A stretch of 64,000 nucleotides of DNA. It comes from Pachyseris speciosa. Lineage: Eukaryota; Cnidaria; Anthozoa; Scleractinia; Pachyseridae. Of the stretch, positions 36,489 through 44,719 are shown in pieces. The DNA lies in assembly GCA_016490735.1 (NCBI GenBank), contig JAEMWC010000195.1, positions 257,501-321,500 on the forward strand, written 5' to 3'. The first letter of the stretch is position 1; every line of letters begins with the position of its first letter. Under the pieces are notes generated by a model that ran no database searches, was not told where the DNA came from, and saw only the letters and a program-made list of their open reading frames with translations. A program made the position numbers and the translations under genes.

Positions 36489-36762
36489 TGAAGAATGTCC
36501 CCTCTACTTCAGTGATCTCCAAAATTCACAAGATGTTTTTAAAGTATTTATTCACACAGTCACCATACGATCACACTGCGATCACATCAAGTACAGCTCT
36601 CTCACTGTCCGTAATTCTACTCGACTCTATTCTTGTATTAAATTTTGGTCACACAGGAATTTCCGGTAATTGTTGATTCTTATCTATTGGGTCAGCTTAC
36701 ATTTACGTCAAAATAGCCACGTCCTATTAGTCACGCAACATTATAAGATCACGTTTCCGACA
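36489..36762 (-). repeat. BEL/Pao 5' LTR
   Basis: 274 bp. It begins TGTCGGAAACG on the minus strand and ends ...ACATTCTTCA. It has the extra 11 bp absent from the left copy. The transcription start would lie here, driving the minus-strand gag-pol. Confidence 0.9.
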
Positions 36763-36904
36763 AGATGTCTTCGTCAGTTTGTTCATAACGAAAAGAGTAA
36801 GGCTGGATTTTTACCTTGTAAAACGGAAGAAAATTTAACATCTGACTTTTCACTTGGCTCGGTTTTCTTTATTTTCGGGGTTAAGGTGAATAAATTTAAT
36901 ATCC

Positions 36905-37075
36905 CCTGACAATTACCGACTGTCAAGAGAAAATGAGGGACAGAGAGGGAGAGTAGGGACGTTGGCCGGGATATGTGAATTTCACTAAAGTTATTTTTAG
37001 GTGCCCTTCAAAACGGAAGTCGGTTTCCCTGGACGTCCGCAACTATTGAGCACAACGTCATAAGAAGTTATCGGA
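36905..37075. repeat. Repeat, inverted copy of 57535-57700
   Basis: Contains 'aagagaaaatgagggacaga', 'gatatgtgaatttcac' and 'agttatttttag'. All appear in the same order on the opposite strand at 57535-57700. It lies 1 kb outside the left end of the Polinton. Confidence 0.8.
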
Positions 37076-37840
37076 GCGTGTCAACATGGCATTGTGTAAT
37101 GGCGGCTGTTAAATACTCAGTATGGCTTTCTCAACTGGAATTTTTAGGCGTCTACATTTCGGAATCAATATTGAAAATAGCCGCAATGAAAGTGTTTCGG
37201 ATACAAATTCCCCAGGAATTGCCGAAAATGTTTCAGATAATTTCATACCGCAAAGTAAAGAGAGAAAGCGAACGCTTTGTTATCATCAGCCGTCGAGCGA
37301 AAACCGTGGCCTCAAAAGATGACACCTCTGCTTTTTTTCCCGGGTGGAAAAGCAGCGTGAAGAAGTCCTCGAATCGCGGTTAAAGCGTTGAAGAACATGG
37401 CTTTCAAGAAACGCAAGCGACAATGTAGGCTGAAGAGCTGTATCGAACATCAAGTATTTCTTGAATAAGCGTTTGATGCGATTCGTAATGTTTTGCAACA
37501 TACTGTTGACTCATACGCTCTGATACAAAATTCCAACGCATGGGACGCTTCTCCTCTAGCTTGATGGTGAGGTCATCCAGCTCTTTTCTGGTGGGCATAT
37601 TCGCAGTTTTCTTGTCACCATGATTTGTTGCTTTTCCTTTCCTGTCTTCTTTCTTCGATGTCGAAGCAGCGCTAGAATCGGTATTTTTACCCGCTGTGGG
37701 ACGTGTGGTTTTCCTTTGTTTACAACTAGAGTTTCGTTTCCGTTTTTGTTCCTCTGTCGATTTCGCTCCTCTTGTGCCGCCTGGAAATGTCGGGTCTTCC
37801 TCACTGTAATCGCTGTCGCTTCCATCGCTTGAAGTGAGAT
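37076..37840. other. Coding-like but unidentified
   Basis: The minus-strand frame 37404-37931 (175 codons) has a Ser/Asp-rich segment 'SSDGSDSDYSEEDPTFPGG', a Lys/Arg-rich segment and a less biased C-terminal part ('LDDLTIKLEEKRPMRWNF'). Plus-strand frames at 37078-37383 and 37122-37322 are also open. They may belong to a repeated element whose inverted copy flanks the other side of the Polinton. No domain recognised. Confidence 0.3.
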
Positions 37841-38100
37841 CACAGGGGGCAGAGGAGACCTGTTTAACCGTATGTCTAGTTAAATTTACCAAACAAAGGC
37901 ATCGTGAATCGATCTTGTTGATTTGAATCAACGTACGTGATCAAACTACAAACATGCGATCGTGTTACGCTGCGGCTGAAATCCTTTGTTTGTAGTTTGA
38001 TCACGTACGTTGAGTCAAATCATCAAAATTGATTCGCGCTGCAATTGTTCGGTGAATTTAACTAGACATACGGTCAAATAGGACTCTGTGCTCCCTGTGG
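37841..38100. repeat. Fold-back MITE next to the Polinton
   Basis: Outer ends 'cacagggggcagag' and 'ctccctgtgg' are inverted, as are 'accgtatgtctagttaaatt' with 'aatttaactagacatacggt' and 'aacgtacgtgatcaaactac' with 'gtagtttgatcacgtacgtt'. The result is an imperfect palindrome of about 260 bp. It ends 6 bp before the target duplication of the Polinton. Confidence 0.85.
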
Positions 38101-38106
38101 TGAGTT

Positions 38107-38112
38107 CTAAAG
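38107..38112. repeat. Polinton target-site duplication, left
   Basis: CTAAAG, repeated exactly at 57360-57365. A 6-bp duplication is the standard signature of Polinton/Maverick integration. Confidence 0.9.
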
Positions 38113-38455
38113 AGTAGTATAGTACTTGGGTGATCTAGCGCATTTTCCACATGATGGGGTAGCAGCGCATTTTCCACCGCTTGGTCAAGGTCACATCTTT
38201 GAAATCAGTTGGTTCAATTTCTCGGAAAATTACCATGTGTAACTTTCTCGGAAAAACAGTACTTGGGTGATCTAGCGCATTTTTCCATATGATGGCTGTC
38301 AAGGTCAAGGTCATCTCTTTAAGTACCCTAGGATGTGAAAAACACTTAAAGACATGTCGCTTTAGGTTTAATGGAGAATGAAGAAAGAAAGAAGTTTCCG
38401 GGCCTTGGAAAAGCCCAATCGAATCAGATCAGGTAGCCAGATGGTAAATGATCTG
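38113..38455 (+). repeat. Polinton left terminal inverted repeat
   Basis: 343 bp matching 57017-57359 inverted, with differences seen only at 38231 and 38396. Internal structure: a 38-bp direct repeat beginning AGTACTTGGGTGATCTAGCG at 38121 and 38258; GCGCATTTTCCA-type iterons at 38138, 38165 and 38275; two TTTCTCGGAA sites near 38217 and 38245; and three TCAAGGTCA sites (38185-38193, 38299-38307, 38305-38313). It also includes the start codon and first 26 codons of the polymerase gene. Confidence 0.95.
38121..38377 (+). promoter_or_regulatory. Left TIR promoter/origin region
   Basis: A 257-bp non-coding region before the polymerase ATG, containing the iterons and TCAAGGTCA sites listed for the repeat. 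As the only upstream DNA of the polymerase gene within the element, it must hold its promoter, and probably the protein-primed replication origin at the extreme end. The TCTAA box found before other genes is absent. Confidence 0.6.
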
Positions 38456-41400
38456 AGTGAAAAAATAATATATACTAGTAGTATAGACATGGAAAATAAA
38501 AATAGTATTTTCAAAGAATTATTGAAAAGATTAAGCCAAATGGATGTTGGCGAGATGAGGCGATTAGTTAGTCTCGCTGATAACATCAAAAAACAGAAGC
38601 CAATTCCAGCACCTCGCAAGGGTGTGAAGCAGATGGTCCAAGATTATGAAGACAACATAATTCTTCCGCCATCAGAATTTAGAGATAGACCAGTACCAGC
38701 ACCAAGAACTAAAAAACCAGTTCCATTACCAAGGACCAAGATAGAGCAAACGGATAAAGCTCTCAAAGGATACACCAAATCATTTCAAATAGATATCAAG
38801 AATAACAAAGACCCGCTATTACAACTACAAAACACAAGAAAGGCTGTCGCGCACCATCTTGTAAGTTTACTAAAATCAATGAAAGGACTGAAATTTGTTG
38901 AAACACTAAAGGTAACATTCGAAAAAATGTCTGATGGGGAAATGATACAGAAAACAGTCTTTTTCAACAGTCCACCTCAAACAATCATAAATAATCTGGA
39001 GATCAGTGAATCACTTCAAGTGTCAAAACAAAATATATTAAATAGGATTGCAGTTTGGATTTCAGAAGGATCTGGCTGGGTTGTGGAATCAGTTGATGAG
39101 CATTATCTCAATGTTGTAATATATCAGCCAATGAAAGGCTCATCATATATTAAACTACCCCCAGAATTAATGAATGGAATGAAGGGATTGATTAACATGA
39201 AGAATAATGACAATGAATGCTTCAGATGGTGTCATATCAGACACTTGAATCCACAAGCTAAAGACCCTCAGAGAATAAAAAAATCTGATAGACAATATAT
39301 TAATACGTTAGATTATTCAGGGGTTGAATTCCCTGTCACAACTAAACAGTACAACAAGATAGAAAAACAAAATGAGATCAACATCAATGTATTTGGTTAT
39401 GAAAACAAACAACCATATCCAATTTACGTTTCAAAAGAAAAAAATGAAGACTGTTTGAATCTTCTATTGATTACAGAAAATGAAAACAAAGACTACGTTT
39501 TAATCAAAGATTTCAACAGATTCATGCGCAACATGACAAAACACAATGAAAGAAAACACTTTTGCATGCACTGTCTACAATGTTTCAGCTCAGAAAGGGT
39601 CTTGAACAATCATAAGGACAACTGTATGCTGGTTAATGGCACACAAGCAATAAAGATGCCAAACAAAGACGATAATATTCTAAAATTTAACAACTTCCAT
39701 AAACAACAGCAGGTACCATTTGTAATCTATGCTGATTTCGAGGCCATCACTGAAAAAATACATGGCTGCCAACCCAACAATGATAAATCATACACTGAAG
39801 CCTATCAGAAGCATACTGATTGTGGATATGGTTACAAGGTTGTTTGTTGTTATGACGATAAATACAGCAAACCTGCAGCAATATACAGGGGTGAAAAAGC
39901 TGTATACAAATTCATGGAAGCTATGTTGGAGGAAGTTAAATATTGCAAGAAGATTGCAAAAAAAGAATTCAACAAACCATTGAAAATGACAAAAGATGAT
40001 GAAGAGAAATTCCGAAAAGCCAAAGAATGTCACATTTGTGATAAAAAATACACTGACAAAGATATCCGAGTACGAGATCACTGTCATATTACTGGCCAGT
40101 ATAGAGGATCAGCTCATCAAGAATGTAACCTGAAACTTAGAGTTAACCTAGAAGAAATAAAGATACCTGTTATATTTCACAATCTAAGAGGTTATGATAG
40201 TCATTTTATTATGCAAGAGATTGGAGCCATTGTCAAGAAACACACCTTCACAAATAAAAAAGGTGAAGACTGCCAAATGAACATCAATGCTATCCCAAAT
40301 AACATGGAGAAGTATATGGCTTTCATGCTTGGCAATCACTTGACCTTTCTTGATAGTTTCCAGTTCATGAGCTCTAGTTTGGAAAAACTTGTAGGCAATC
40401 TACCAAAAGAAGCCTTAAAATACACCTCACAAGAGTTCAAGGGAAAGGATCTTAATCTGATGGCACAGAAAGGTGTTTATCCTTACGACTACATGGACAG
40501 TTTCGATAAATTCAATCAGAAGCTACCCTCAAAAGAAGAATTCTACAGCATACTGAGTGATACGCATATATCAGATGAAGACTATGCACATGCTCAGACT
40601 GTTTGGAATACATTCTCCTTGAACAACATGGGCGAGTATCATGATCTGTACCTCAAAACAGACATACTCCTGTTGGCTGATGTATTTGAGAACTTCAGAA
40701 GAACATGTCTCGAGTACTACAAACTGGATCCGTGTCACTACTTCACATCTCCTGGTTTGTCATGGGATGCTATGCTGAAGATGACTGATATCAAATTAGA
40801 ATTGATGACTGACATTGATATGTTCCAGTTCATTGAAAAGGGTATGCGAGGTGGTATCAGTTATATTGCCAACCGTTATGGTAAAGCTAATAATAAATAC
40901 ATGAAGAAGTATGATGAGAAGGCGCCCTCAAAGTACATCATGTATCTTGATGCAAACAATCTATACGGATGGGCAATGAGCCAATACCTCCCAACTGGCG
41001 GATTCAGATGGATGACTGAGAATAAAATGAATAATCTCAACCTGGCAAAATACAGAGAAGATAGTTCGAAGGGCTTGATTCTGGAAGTTGATCTGGAATA
41101 CCCCCAGGAGTTGCATGATCTGCATAATGATTACCCGCTTGGACCAGAGAAGGTGAAAGTAACTGGAGACATGCTTTCAGATCACTGTAAAGACATAGCA
41201 GAGAAATACAATATATCGACTGGTTTGGTACAGAAACTGATACCAACATTAAGCAACAAAGAGAAGTATGTTCTGCATTACAGGAACCTCCAATTATACA
41301 CAGACTTGGGTTTAAAGGTAACAAAAATCCACAGAGTGCTAGAGTTCAAACAATCCCCTTGGCTGAGACAGTACATTGATTTCAATACACAGAAAAGAAC

Positions 41401-42217
41401 CAATGCCAAGAATGCTTTTGAGAAAGATTTCTTCAAGTTGATGAATAACTCAGTATTCGGCAAAACCATGGAGAATCTCAGAAAGAGAGTAGATGTTAGA
41501 TTAGTGACTGATGAGAAGAAGCTATTGAAATTAGCCAGTAAACCAACTTATGTTAGCAGTAAGATATTCAATGAAAATCTGGTAGCAGTGCATAAGATCA
41601 AAGAAACACTAACTTTAAACAGGCCGGCATATGTAGGAATGTGTATTCTGGATCTCAGTAAGACGCTTATGTATGATTTCCATTACAACTATATCAAACA
41701 AAAGTATGGTAATAAGGCCAAGCTTCTCTTCACTGACACGGACAGTTTAACATATGAAATTGAAGCTGAAGATGTCTACAGGGATTTCTGGAATGATAAA
41801 GATAAATTCGATAACAGTGACTATCCTGAAAGCTCGCCATTCTCCGATAAGACCAATAAGAAAGTGATTGGTAAGATGAAAGATGAGGCTGCTGGAGTCC
41901 CAATATGTGAATTCGTAGGACTGAGATCGAAGATGTATAGCTATATTAAAAATGATCAGAAAGGAGGAAAAACAGCAAAAGGAATCAAAAAGAACACAAT
42001 CAAAAATGAAATCAAGCATGAAAATTATAAAGACACTCTATTCAATGATAAACAAATGTATCATAAAATGAAAACAATCAGAAGTGAAAACCATCAATTA
42101 GGAAGCTATGAAATCAACAAAGTATCACTCAGCTGCTTCGATGACAAAAGATATTTATCAAAAGACGGAATCAACAGTCATGCTTATGGGCATCACAAAA
42201 TAAATAGCCAGGAATAA
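38378..42217 (+). CDS. polB: Protein-primed DNA polymerase B
   Basis: 1279 residues and intact. It copies the element from its ends using a protein primer. The proline-rich N-terminal region ('PIPAPRKG', 'PVPAPRTKKPVPLPR') is followed by a C-x2-C...H finger (C396-x2-C399) and an endonuclease VII-like Zn cluster starting at C551 ('CHICDKKY...RDHCHITG'). Exonuclease motifs: Exo I 'YADFEA' (D453, E455), Exo II 'HNLRGYDSHF' (N602, D607), Exo III 'YLKTD' (Y758, D762). Polymerase motifs: A 'DANNLYG' (D858), B 'KLMNNSVFG' (K1020), C 'TDTDS' (D1120, D1122). All catalytic residues are present. The start lies in the inverted repeat, so its first 26 residues nearly match the gene at the opposite end. 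It converges with the VRR-NUC gene at 42301. Confidence 0.97.
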   Translation: MKKERSFRALEKPNRIRSGSQMVNDLSEKIIYTSSIDMENKNSIFKELLKRLSQMDVGEMRRLVSLADNIKKQKPIPAPRKGVKQMVQDYEDNIILPPSEFRDRPVPAPRTKKPVPLPRTKIEQTDKALKGYTKSFQIDIKNNKDPLLQLQNTRKAVAHHLVSLLKSMKGLKFVETLKVTFEKMSDGEMIQKTVFFNSPPQTIINNLEISESLQVSKQNILNRIAVWISEGSGWVVESVDEHYLNVVIYQPMKGSSYIKLPPELMNGMKGLINMKNNDNECFRWCHIRHLNPQAKDPQRIKKSDRQYINTLDYSGVEFPVTTKQYNKIEKQNEININVFGYENKQPYPIYVSKEKNEDCLNLLLITENENKDYVLIKDFNRFMRNMTKHNERKHFCMHCLQCFSSERVLNNHKDNCMLVNGTQAIKMPNKDDNILKFNNFHKQQQVPFVIYADFEAITEKIHGCQPNNDKSYTEAYQKHTDCGYGYKVVCCYDDKYSKPAAIYRGEKAVYKFMEAMLEEVKYCKKIAKKEFNKPLKMTKDDEEKFRKAKECHICDKKYTDKDIRVRDHCHITGQYRGSAHQECNLKLRVNLEEIKIPVIFHNLRGYDSHFIMQEIGAIVKKHTFTNKKGEDCQMNINAIPNNMEKYMAFMLGNHLTFLDSFQFMSSSLEKLVGNLPKEALKYTSQEFKGKDLNLMAQKGVYPYDYMDSFDKFNQKLPSKEEFYSILSDTHISDEDYAHAQTVWNTFSLNNMGEYHDLYLKTDILLLADVFENFRRTCLEYYKLDPCHYFTSPGLSWDAMLKMTDIKLELMTDIDMFQFIEKGMRGGISYIANRYGKANNKYMKKYDEKAPSKYIMYLDANNLYGWAMSQYLPTGGFRWMTENKMNNLNLAKYREDSSKGLILEVDLEYPQELHDLHNDYPLGPEKVKVTGDMLSDHCKDIAEKYNISTGLVQKLIPTLSNKEKYVLHYRNLQLYTDLGLKVTKIHRVLEFKQSPWLRQYIDFNTQKRTNAKNAFEKDFFKLMNNSVFGKTMENLRKRVDVRLVTDEKKLLKLASKPTYVSSKIFNENLVAVHKIKETLTLNRPAYVGMCILDLSKTLMYDFHYNYIKQKYGNKAKLLFTDTDSLTYEIEAEDVYRDFWNDKDKFDNSDYPESSPFSDKTNKKVIGKMKDEAAGVPICEFVGLRSKMYSYIKNDQKGGKTAKGIKKNTIKNEIKHENYKDTLFNDKQMYHKMKTIRSENHQLGSYEINKVSLSCFDDKRYLSKDGINSHAYGHHKINSQE

Positions 42218-42300
42218 AAATACTCTTGGCTACCAAAATAGCAAAATACAGTATTATATAAAAATACTGACCTCTCTGTCATATATAGGTTAGATAAAAG
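42200..42300 (-). other. Convergent spacer with orphan promoter-like box and micro-ORF
   Basis: A TCTAA box (complement of 42290-42294) is followed by TATATATG, with an ATG at 42282 that opens about 29 codons antisense to the polymerase 3' end. It resembles the start context of the virion genes but encodes nothing recognisable. It may be the relic of a lost gene. Confidence 0.4.
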
Positions 42301-42663
42301 TTAGTTTTTTCCTATACGTGATAAATACAATTTGCTTTCTTCCATGTGTTTGGTTATTTCATAAATCAAATCTTCAAAACAATTGCTCATGATGTATCTG
42401 CATTTGTTCTTCTCATACATTTGCTTCATATTTGTTTGTTTTTCCGACACTTGGTATACACCAGTGGGACTTTTGAATTCAAGACAAAGAGCATTGTATT
42501 TTCTGGTGGGATTCATTAACATCAAATCACATTGTCCAGACATATATCCTTTGTTATAACTTCTGATTCTCATATTTGAGCTTATTTGATTTTCACCTAA
42601 ACCGGCTATCATTAATGCGTCTTCATATTTCTTTCTGATGAATGAAACAATCTTATAATGCAA
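42301..42663 (-). CDS. VRR-NUC-like PD-(D/E)xK nuclease
   Basis: A minus-strand frame of 120 codons with a restriction-nuclease-fold core: 'GQCDLMLMN' (D46), 'CLEFKS' (E62-x-K64) and a later Gln ('SEKQ'), matching the VRR-NUC pattern. The frame opens with TTG after a TAA and has no ATG before residue 18. It overlaps the end of the BRO-N frame by 52 bp in the -1 phase. Related Polintons probably encode a fused BRO-N/nuclease (from memory, not checked). I see no canonical slippery heptamer at this junction, so an indel is the simplest reading. Likely role: nicking or resolution of DNA during replication. Confidence 0.65.
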   Translation of the reverse strand: MHYKIVSFIRKKYEDALMIAGLGENQISSNMRIRSYNKGYMSGQCDLMLMNPTRKYNALCLEFKSPTGVYQVSEKQTNMKQMYEKNKCRYIMSNCFEDLIYEITKHMEESKLYLSRIGKN

Positions 42664-43094
42664 ATAATATTGTTATTGCTTCTATCATTGAACTGTTTGT
42701 AATAACCTTGTTTTCTGATTGATGGTAATACTTTTGATGTAACCCAATGTTTAAATTTTGCTGCTTCCTGTTTTTTAGAGGACAGTATTAGTGAATAAAA
42801 TCCTGATTCATTTATAAAAAAACATTTATAAGACTGTTTGACCTGATGGACAATTTTGGTCCCTCTGCTTCCGACCTGATGGACAATTTCGGTCCCTCTG
42901 CTATTCGTCATTATTTTAAGGTCTCTTAAGATTTTATCATCCGATACAACATAATCTCTGATTGCTCTTTGTGGATTTTTATAGTCAAGAATTTTAGCAA
43001 TGTCTCTTCCTCTGAACCATATATCGTTTTTATCATCAAGATAACAATCTATTGAAACATCCAATTCTTTATTATCGTAGGAATATTTTTGCAT
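42612..43094 (-). CDS. BRO-N domain protein
   Basis: 160 residues with a baculovirus-repeated-ORF N-terminal DNA-binding fold: 'WFRGRDIAKILDYKNPQRAI' near residues 26-45, 'ESGFYSLILSSKKQEA' and 'KFKHWVTSKVLPSIRKQGYY'. Between them is an 11-residue tandem duplication (SRGTEIVHQVG / SRGTKIVHQVK), due to a 33-bp repeat at 42840-42905. Start ATG at 43094 with a TCTAA box 10 nt upstream that overlaps the integrase stop codon. Such proteins are thought to bind DNA and regulate virus transcription. The C-terminal 20 residues run in a frame that departs from the nuclease module. Confidence 0.8.
   Translation of the reverse strand: MQKYSYDNKELDVSIDCYLDDKNDIWFRGRDIAKILDYKNPQRAIRDYVVSDDKILRDLKIMTNSRGTEIVHQVGSRGTKIVHQVKQSYKCFFINESGFYSLILSSKKQEAAKFKHWVTSKVLPSIRKQGYYKQFNDRSNNNIICIIRLFHSSERNMKTH
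42840..42905. repeat. 33-bp tandem duplication in BRO-N gene
   Basis: Units 42840-42872 and 42873-42905 begin 'gacctgatggacaatttygg' and keep the reading frame, adding 11 residues. Confidence 0.9.
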
Positions 43095-43103
43095 ACATGT
43101 ATG

Positions 43104-44102
43104 TTAGATAATCTTCTTTAAATCCTTGAACGGTATCCAGGTGTTGAAGTCGTCACTGTAACCCTTCCACTTCACCAAAGCTTGTTTCTTCTTGTAATCT
43201 CTGCGAATGAATTTATCAATGCGGAATACATCCTGTTTAGCCTTTAATAACTCAGGTTCATAAAAACTCCCTTCAATTTCTTCATCGTTGTGATCTTTTA
43301 GTTTGTAAGTGATTGGATTAGTGTATTGGATTTTATCAACTGTGAACACTTCTTCTGTCCAATTTGGTGTATAGCCCTTGTCGAACACAATCCGTTTATA
43401 CTTGGATATTCGGACCTTATCACCTATTTTAAATTTTAGTTTCTGTTTTAATGGCTCCATATCACCATAAAGATTGAAGTAAACAGTTCCTTCATTCCTC
43501 TTATCAGATGCTTCAACGGGTGTCATCTTTGTGCTTGAATGTTTTGTGTTGTTGTACTGTTTCACTAATTTTGGTAACATGTCTAAATACTGTGTATTAC
43601 CTTGAACAGTGAACTGCTTCCACATTTTGGACTTCATTGTCCTATTCCATCTTTCAACTACTGATGACTTCTCTTCATTCTCAGTTGAGTACATCTGTAC
43701 ACTATGTTTCTCTAGCAAGTCCTTCAAGTGTTTGTTGTAAAACTCGTTACCCTTGTCGACCCATAAATACTGTGGTTTTCTGCCTTCCTTGAATATTGTT
43801 TTGAATGCTTCAGTGACAGATTCACCTTTCTTATCCTTCAATGGGACAATCCAACCATATTTGCTGAAGACATCAATAACCATAAGAAGATATCGATAAC
43901 CTTTATTCCATTTACTGAACTGTTGCATTTCAACTAGATCACTTGCCCATATTTCATCAATTTTATTTACAATCACACGCCGCCGAGTGAAATTTCGTTT
44001 TATGGGTGCATGTAATTCATCAGCTAGTTTTTCTTGCCAGTTTTCTTCACTCGGCGGCTTTTTCCGTTTTTTGAAACACCAAGACCAAGTTTCTGTTTTT
44101 TG
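43104..44102 (-). CDS. Integrase with C-terminal chromodomain, in -1 frame to PLA2 gene
   Basis: A retrovirus-type DDE integrase that joins the element to host DNA. The open frame runs from 44102 to the stop at 43104 and contains no ATG before the catalytic core. Numbering from the GTG at 43976: D13 ('IWASDLVEM'), D74 ('LWVDKGNEF') and E108 ('SVVERWNRTM') are the likely catalytic triad, and a chromodomain closes the protein ('ALVKWKGYSDDFNTWIPF'). Upstream in the same frame are conserved-looking residues (EKLADELHAPIKRNFTRRR), so the protein really begins inside the PLA2 gene's 3' end. Expression by -1 frameshifting at AAAAAAC (44066-44072) explains this. Non-AUG initiation is the alternative. 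Confidence 0.93.
   Translation of the reverse strand, partial: QKTETWSWCFKKRKKPPSEENWQEKLADELHAPIKRNFTRRRVIVNKIDEIWASDLVEMQQFSKWNKGYRYLLMVIDVFSKYGWIVPLKDKKGESVTEAFKTIFKEGRKPQYLWVDKGNEFYNKHLKDLLEKHSVQMYSTENEEKSSVVERWNRTMKSKMWKQFTVQGNTQYLDMLPKLVKQYNNTKHSSTKMTPVEASDKRNEGTVYFNLYGDMEPLKQKLKFKIGDKVRISKYKRIVFDKGYTPNWTEEVFTVDKIQYTNPITYKLKDHNDEEIEGSFYEPELLKAKQDVFRIDKFIRRDYKKKQALVKWKGYSDDFNTWIPFKDLKKII
43979..44072 (-). promoter_or_regulatory. Putative -1 frameshift signal 2 (PLA2 to integrase)
   Basis: On the minus strand the slippery heptamer A_AAA_AAC (44072-44066) is in phase with the PLA2 codons. A 7-nt spacer (44065-44059) follows, then a perfect 13-bp stem: GCCGCCGAGTGAA (44058-44046) pairing with TTCACTCGGCGGC (43991-43979) across a 54-nt loop that contains the PLA2 stop codon (44024-44026). 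Slippage by one base enters the integrase frame. The same heptamer is used by MMTV between gag and pro. Confidence 0.8.
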
Positions 44103-44719
44103 TCAATTAAGAATCTGGCTGTTTGACCCCATTTTGGCATCTCACCATATGGTATTAGATCAAGTGACTCGACCATTGTTCTATCACAATCACCTTTATT
44201 TTTTCCCATATCATAACAAATATCATGATAAGCTGCTATTTCATCCACCTTATTGTAAGGTTGTACATTCCATTTCAATACCTCTCCAGTTGATGGATCA
44301 TATTCCAGCTGTTCATGCAGTGGATTGTATGGGCCCATATATTTGTATTTACTTGGTGTCCATCCACTTTTTGGTTTAGGAAGCTTGCCAATAACCTTAT
44401 GAATGTCAATACCTTTGCCATAATCCAATCCCTTGATATCTGTTTTATAACGAATGTTTGGTCTCACTTTTGTTGACAGTTGATTTAAAGCTTCAGTCCC
44501 AACCTTTGTAATTATAGGCTTTGTGAGGGAAAGTCCTTTATCAATCAATTGCTTTTGCAGCTTTGGATTTCTCATTGCTTCAGAAGCATAATATCTTCCC
44601 ATTTCTACACCTTTCTTTGCTAAATAAGGGACTCCATGTTCTAAGAATCCTGTTAGTGCCATATCTGCGGCCGAATCTAGTATGCCCGCCCCTTCAGACG
44701 GGCTAATCAGTTTCCCCAA
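44024..44719 (-). CDS. Parvovirus-type phospholipase A2 domain protein, in -1 frame to zinc-ribbon gene
   Basis: 231 codons in the open frame. The PLA2 signature lies in the C-terminal half: a calcium-loop 'YMGPYNPL' (127-134), then 'VDEIAAYHDICYD' with the His-Asp pair (H165, D166). This type of domain is thought to breach endosomal membranes for incoming virions. The N-terminal part contains an amphipathic stretch and a glycine-containing segment. The frame begins with TTG, and the first ATG comes only at codon 20, inside a region that looks conserved. It overlaps the end of the upstream zinc-ribbon gene in the -1 phase at a GGGAAAC site, so the product is probably a fusion. The 3' end overlaps the integrase. 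Confidence 0.85.
   Translation of the reverse strand: MGKLISPSEGAGILDSAADMALTGFLEHGVPYLAKKGVEMGRYYASEAMRNPKLQKQLIDKGLSLTKPIITKVGTEALNQLSTKVRPNIRYKTDIKGLDYGKGIDIHKVIGKLPKPKSGWTPSKYKYMGPYNPLHEQLEYDPSTGEVLKWNVQPYNKVDEIAAYHDICYDMGKNKGDCDRTMVESLDLIPYGEMPKWGQTARFLIDKKQKLGLGVSKNGKSRRVKKTGKKN
44684..44716 (-). promoter_or_regulatory. Putative -1 frameshift signal 1 (zinc ribbon to PLA2)
   Basis: Slippery heptamer G_GGA_AAC at 44716-44710 on the minus strand, in phase with the zinc-ribbon codons. The zinc-ribbon stop TGA (44709-44707) lies within a 6-nt spacer (44709-44704). A GC-rich 7-bp stem follows, GCCCGTC (44703-44697) with GGCGGGC (44690-44684), around a 6-nt loop. All elements of a -1 programmed frameshift are present at standard spacing. 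Confidence 0.75.

Larger units (their letters stand above)
29100..36762 (-). mobile_element. Degenerate BEL/Pao LTR retrotransposon
   Basis: A full-length but broken element on the minus strand. The 5' LTR is at the right (36489-36762) and the 3' LTR at the left (29100-29362). Between them, in minus-strand order, are gag, zinc knuckle plus aspartic protease, reverse transcriptase (YVDD), RNase H region and integrase, the BEL/Pao gene order. A primer-binding-like TGGCACCTCCG begins about 4 nt inside the 5' LTR (near 36480). Several frameshifts and at least two in-frame stops prevent translation. I found no clean 5-bp target duplication. About 1.8 kb of non-coding DNA, including a nested MITE, separates integrase from the 3' LTR. 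Confidence 0.9.
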
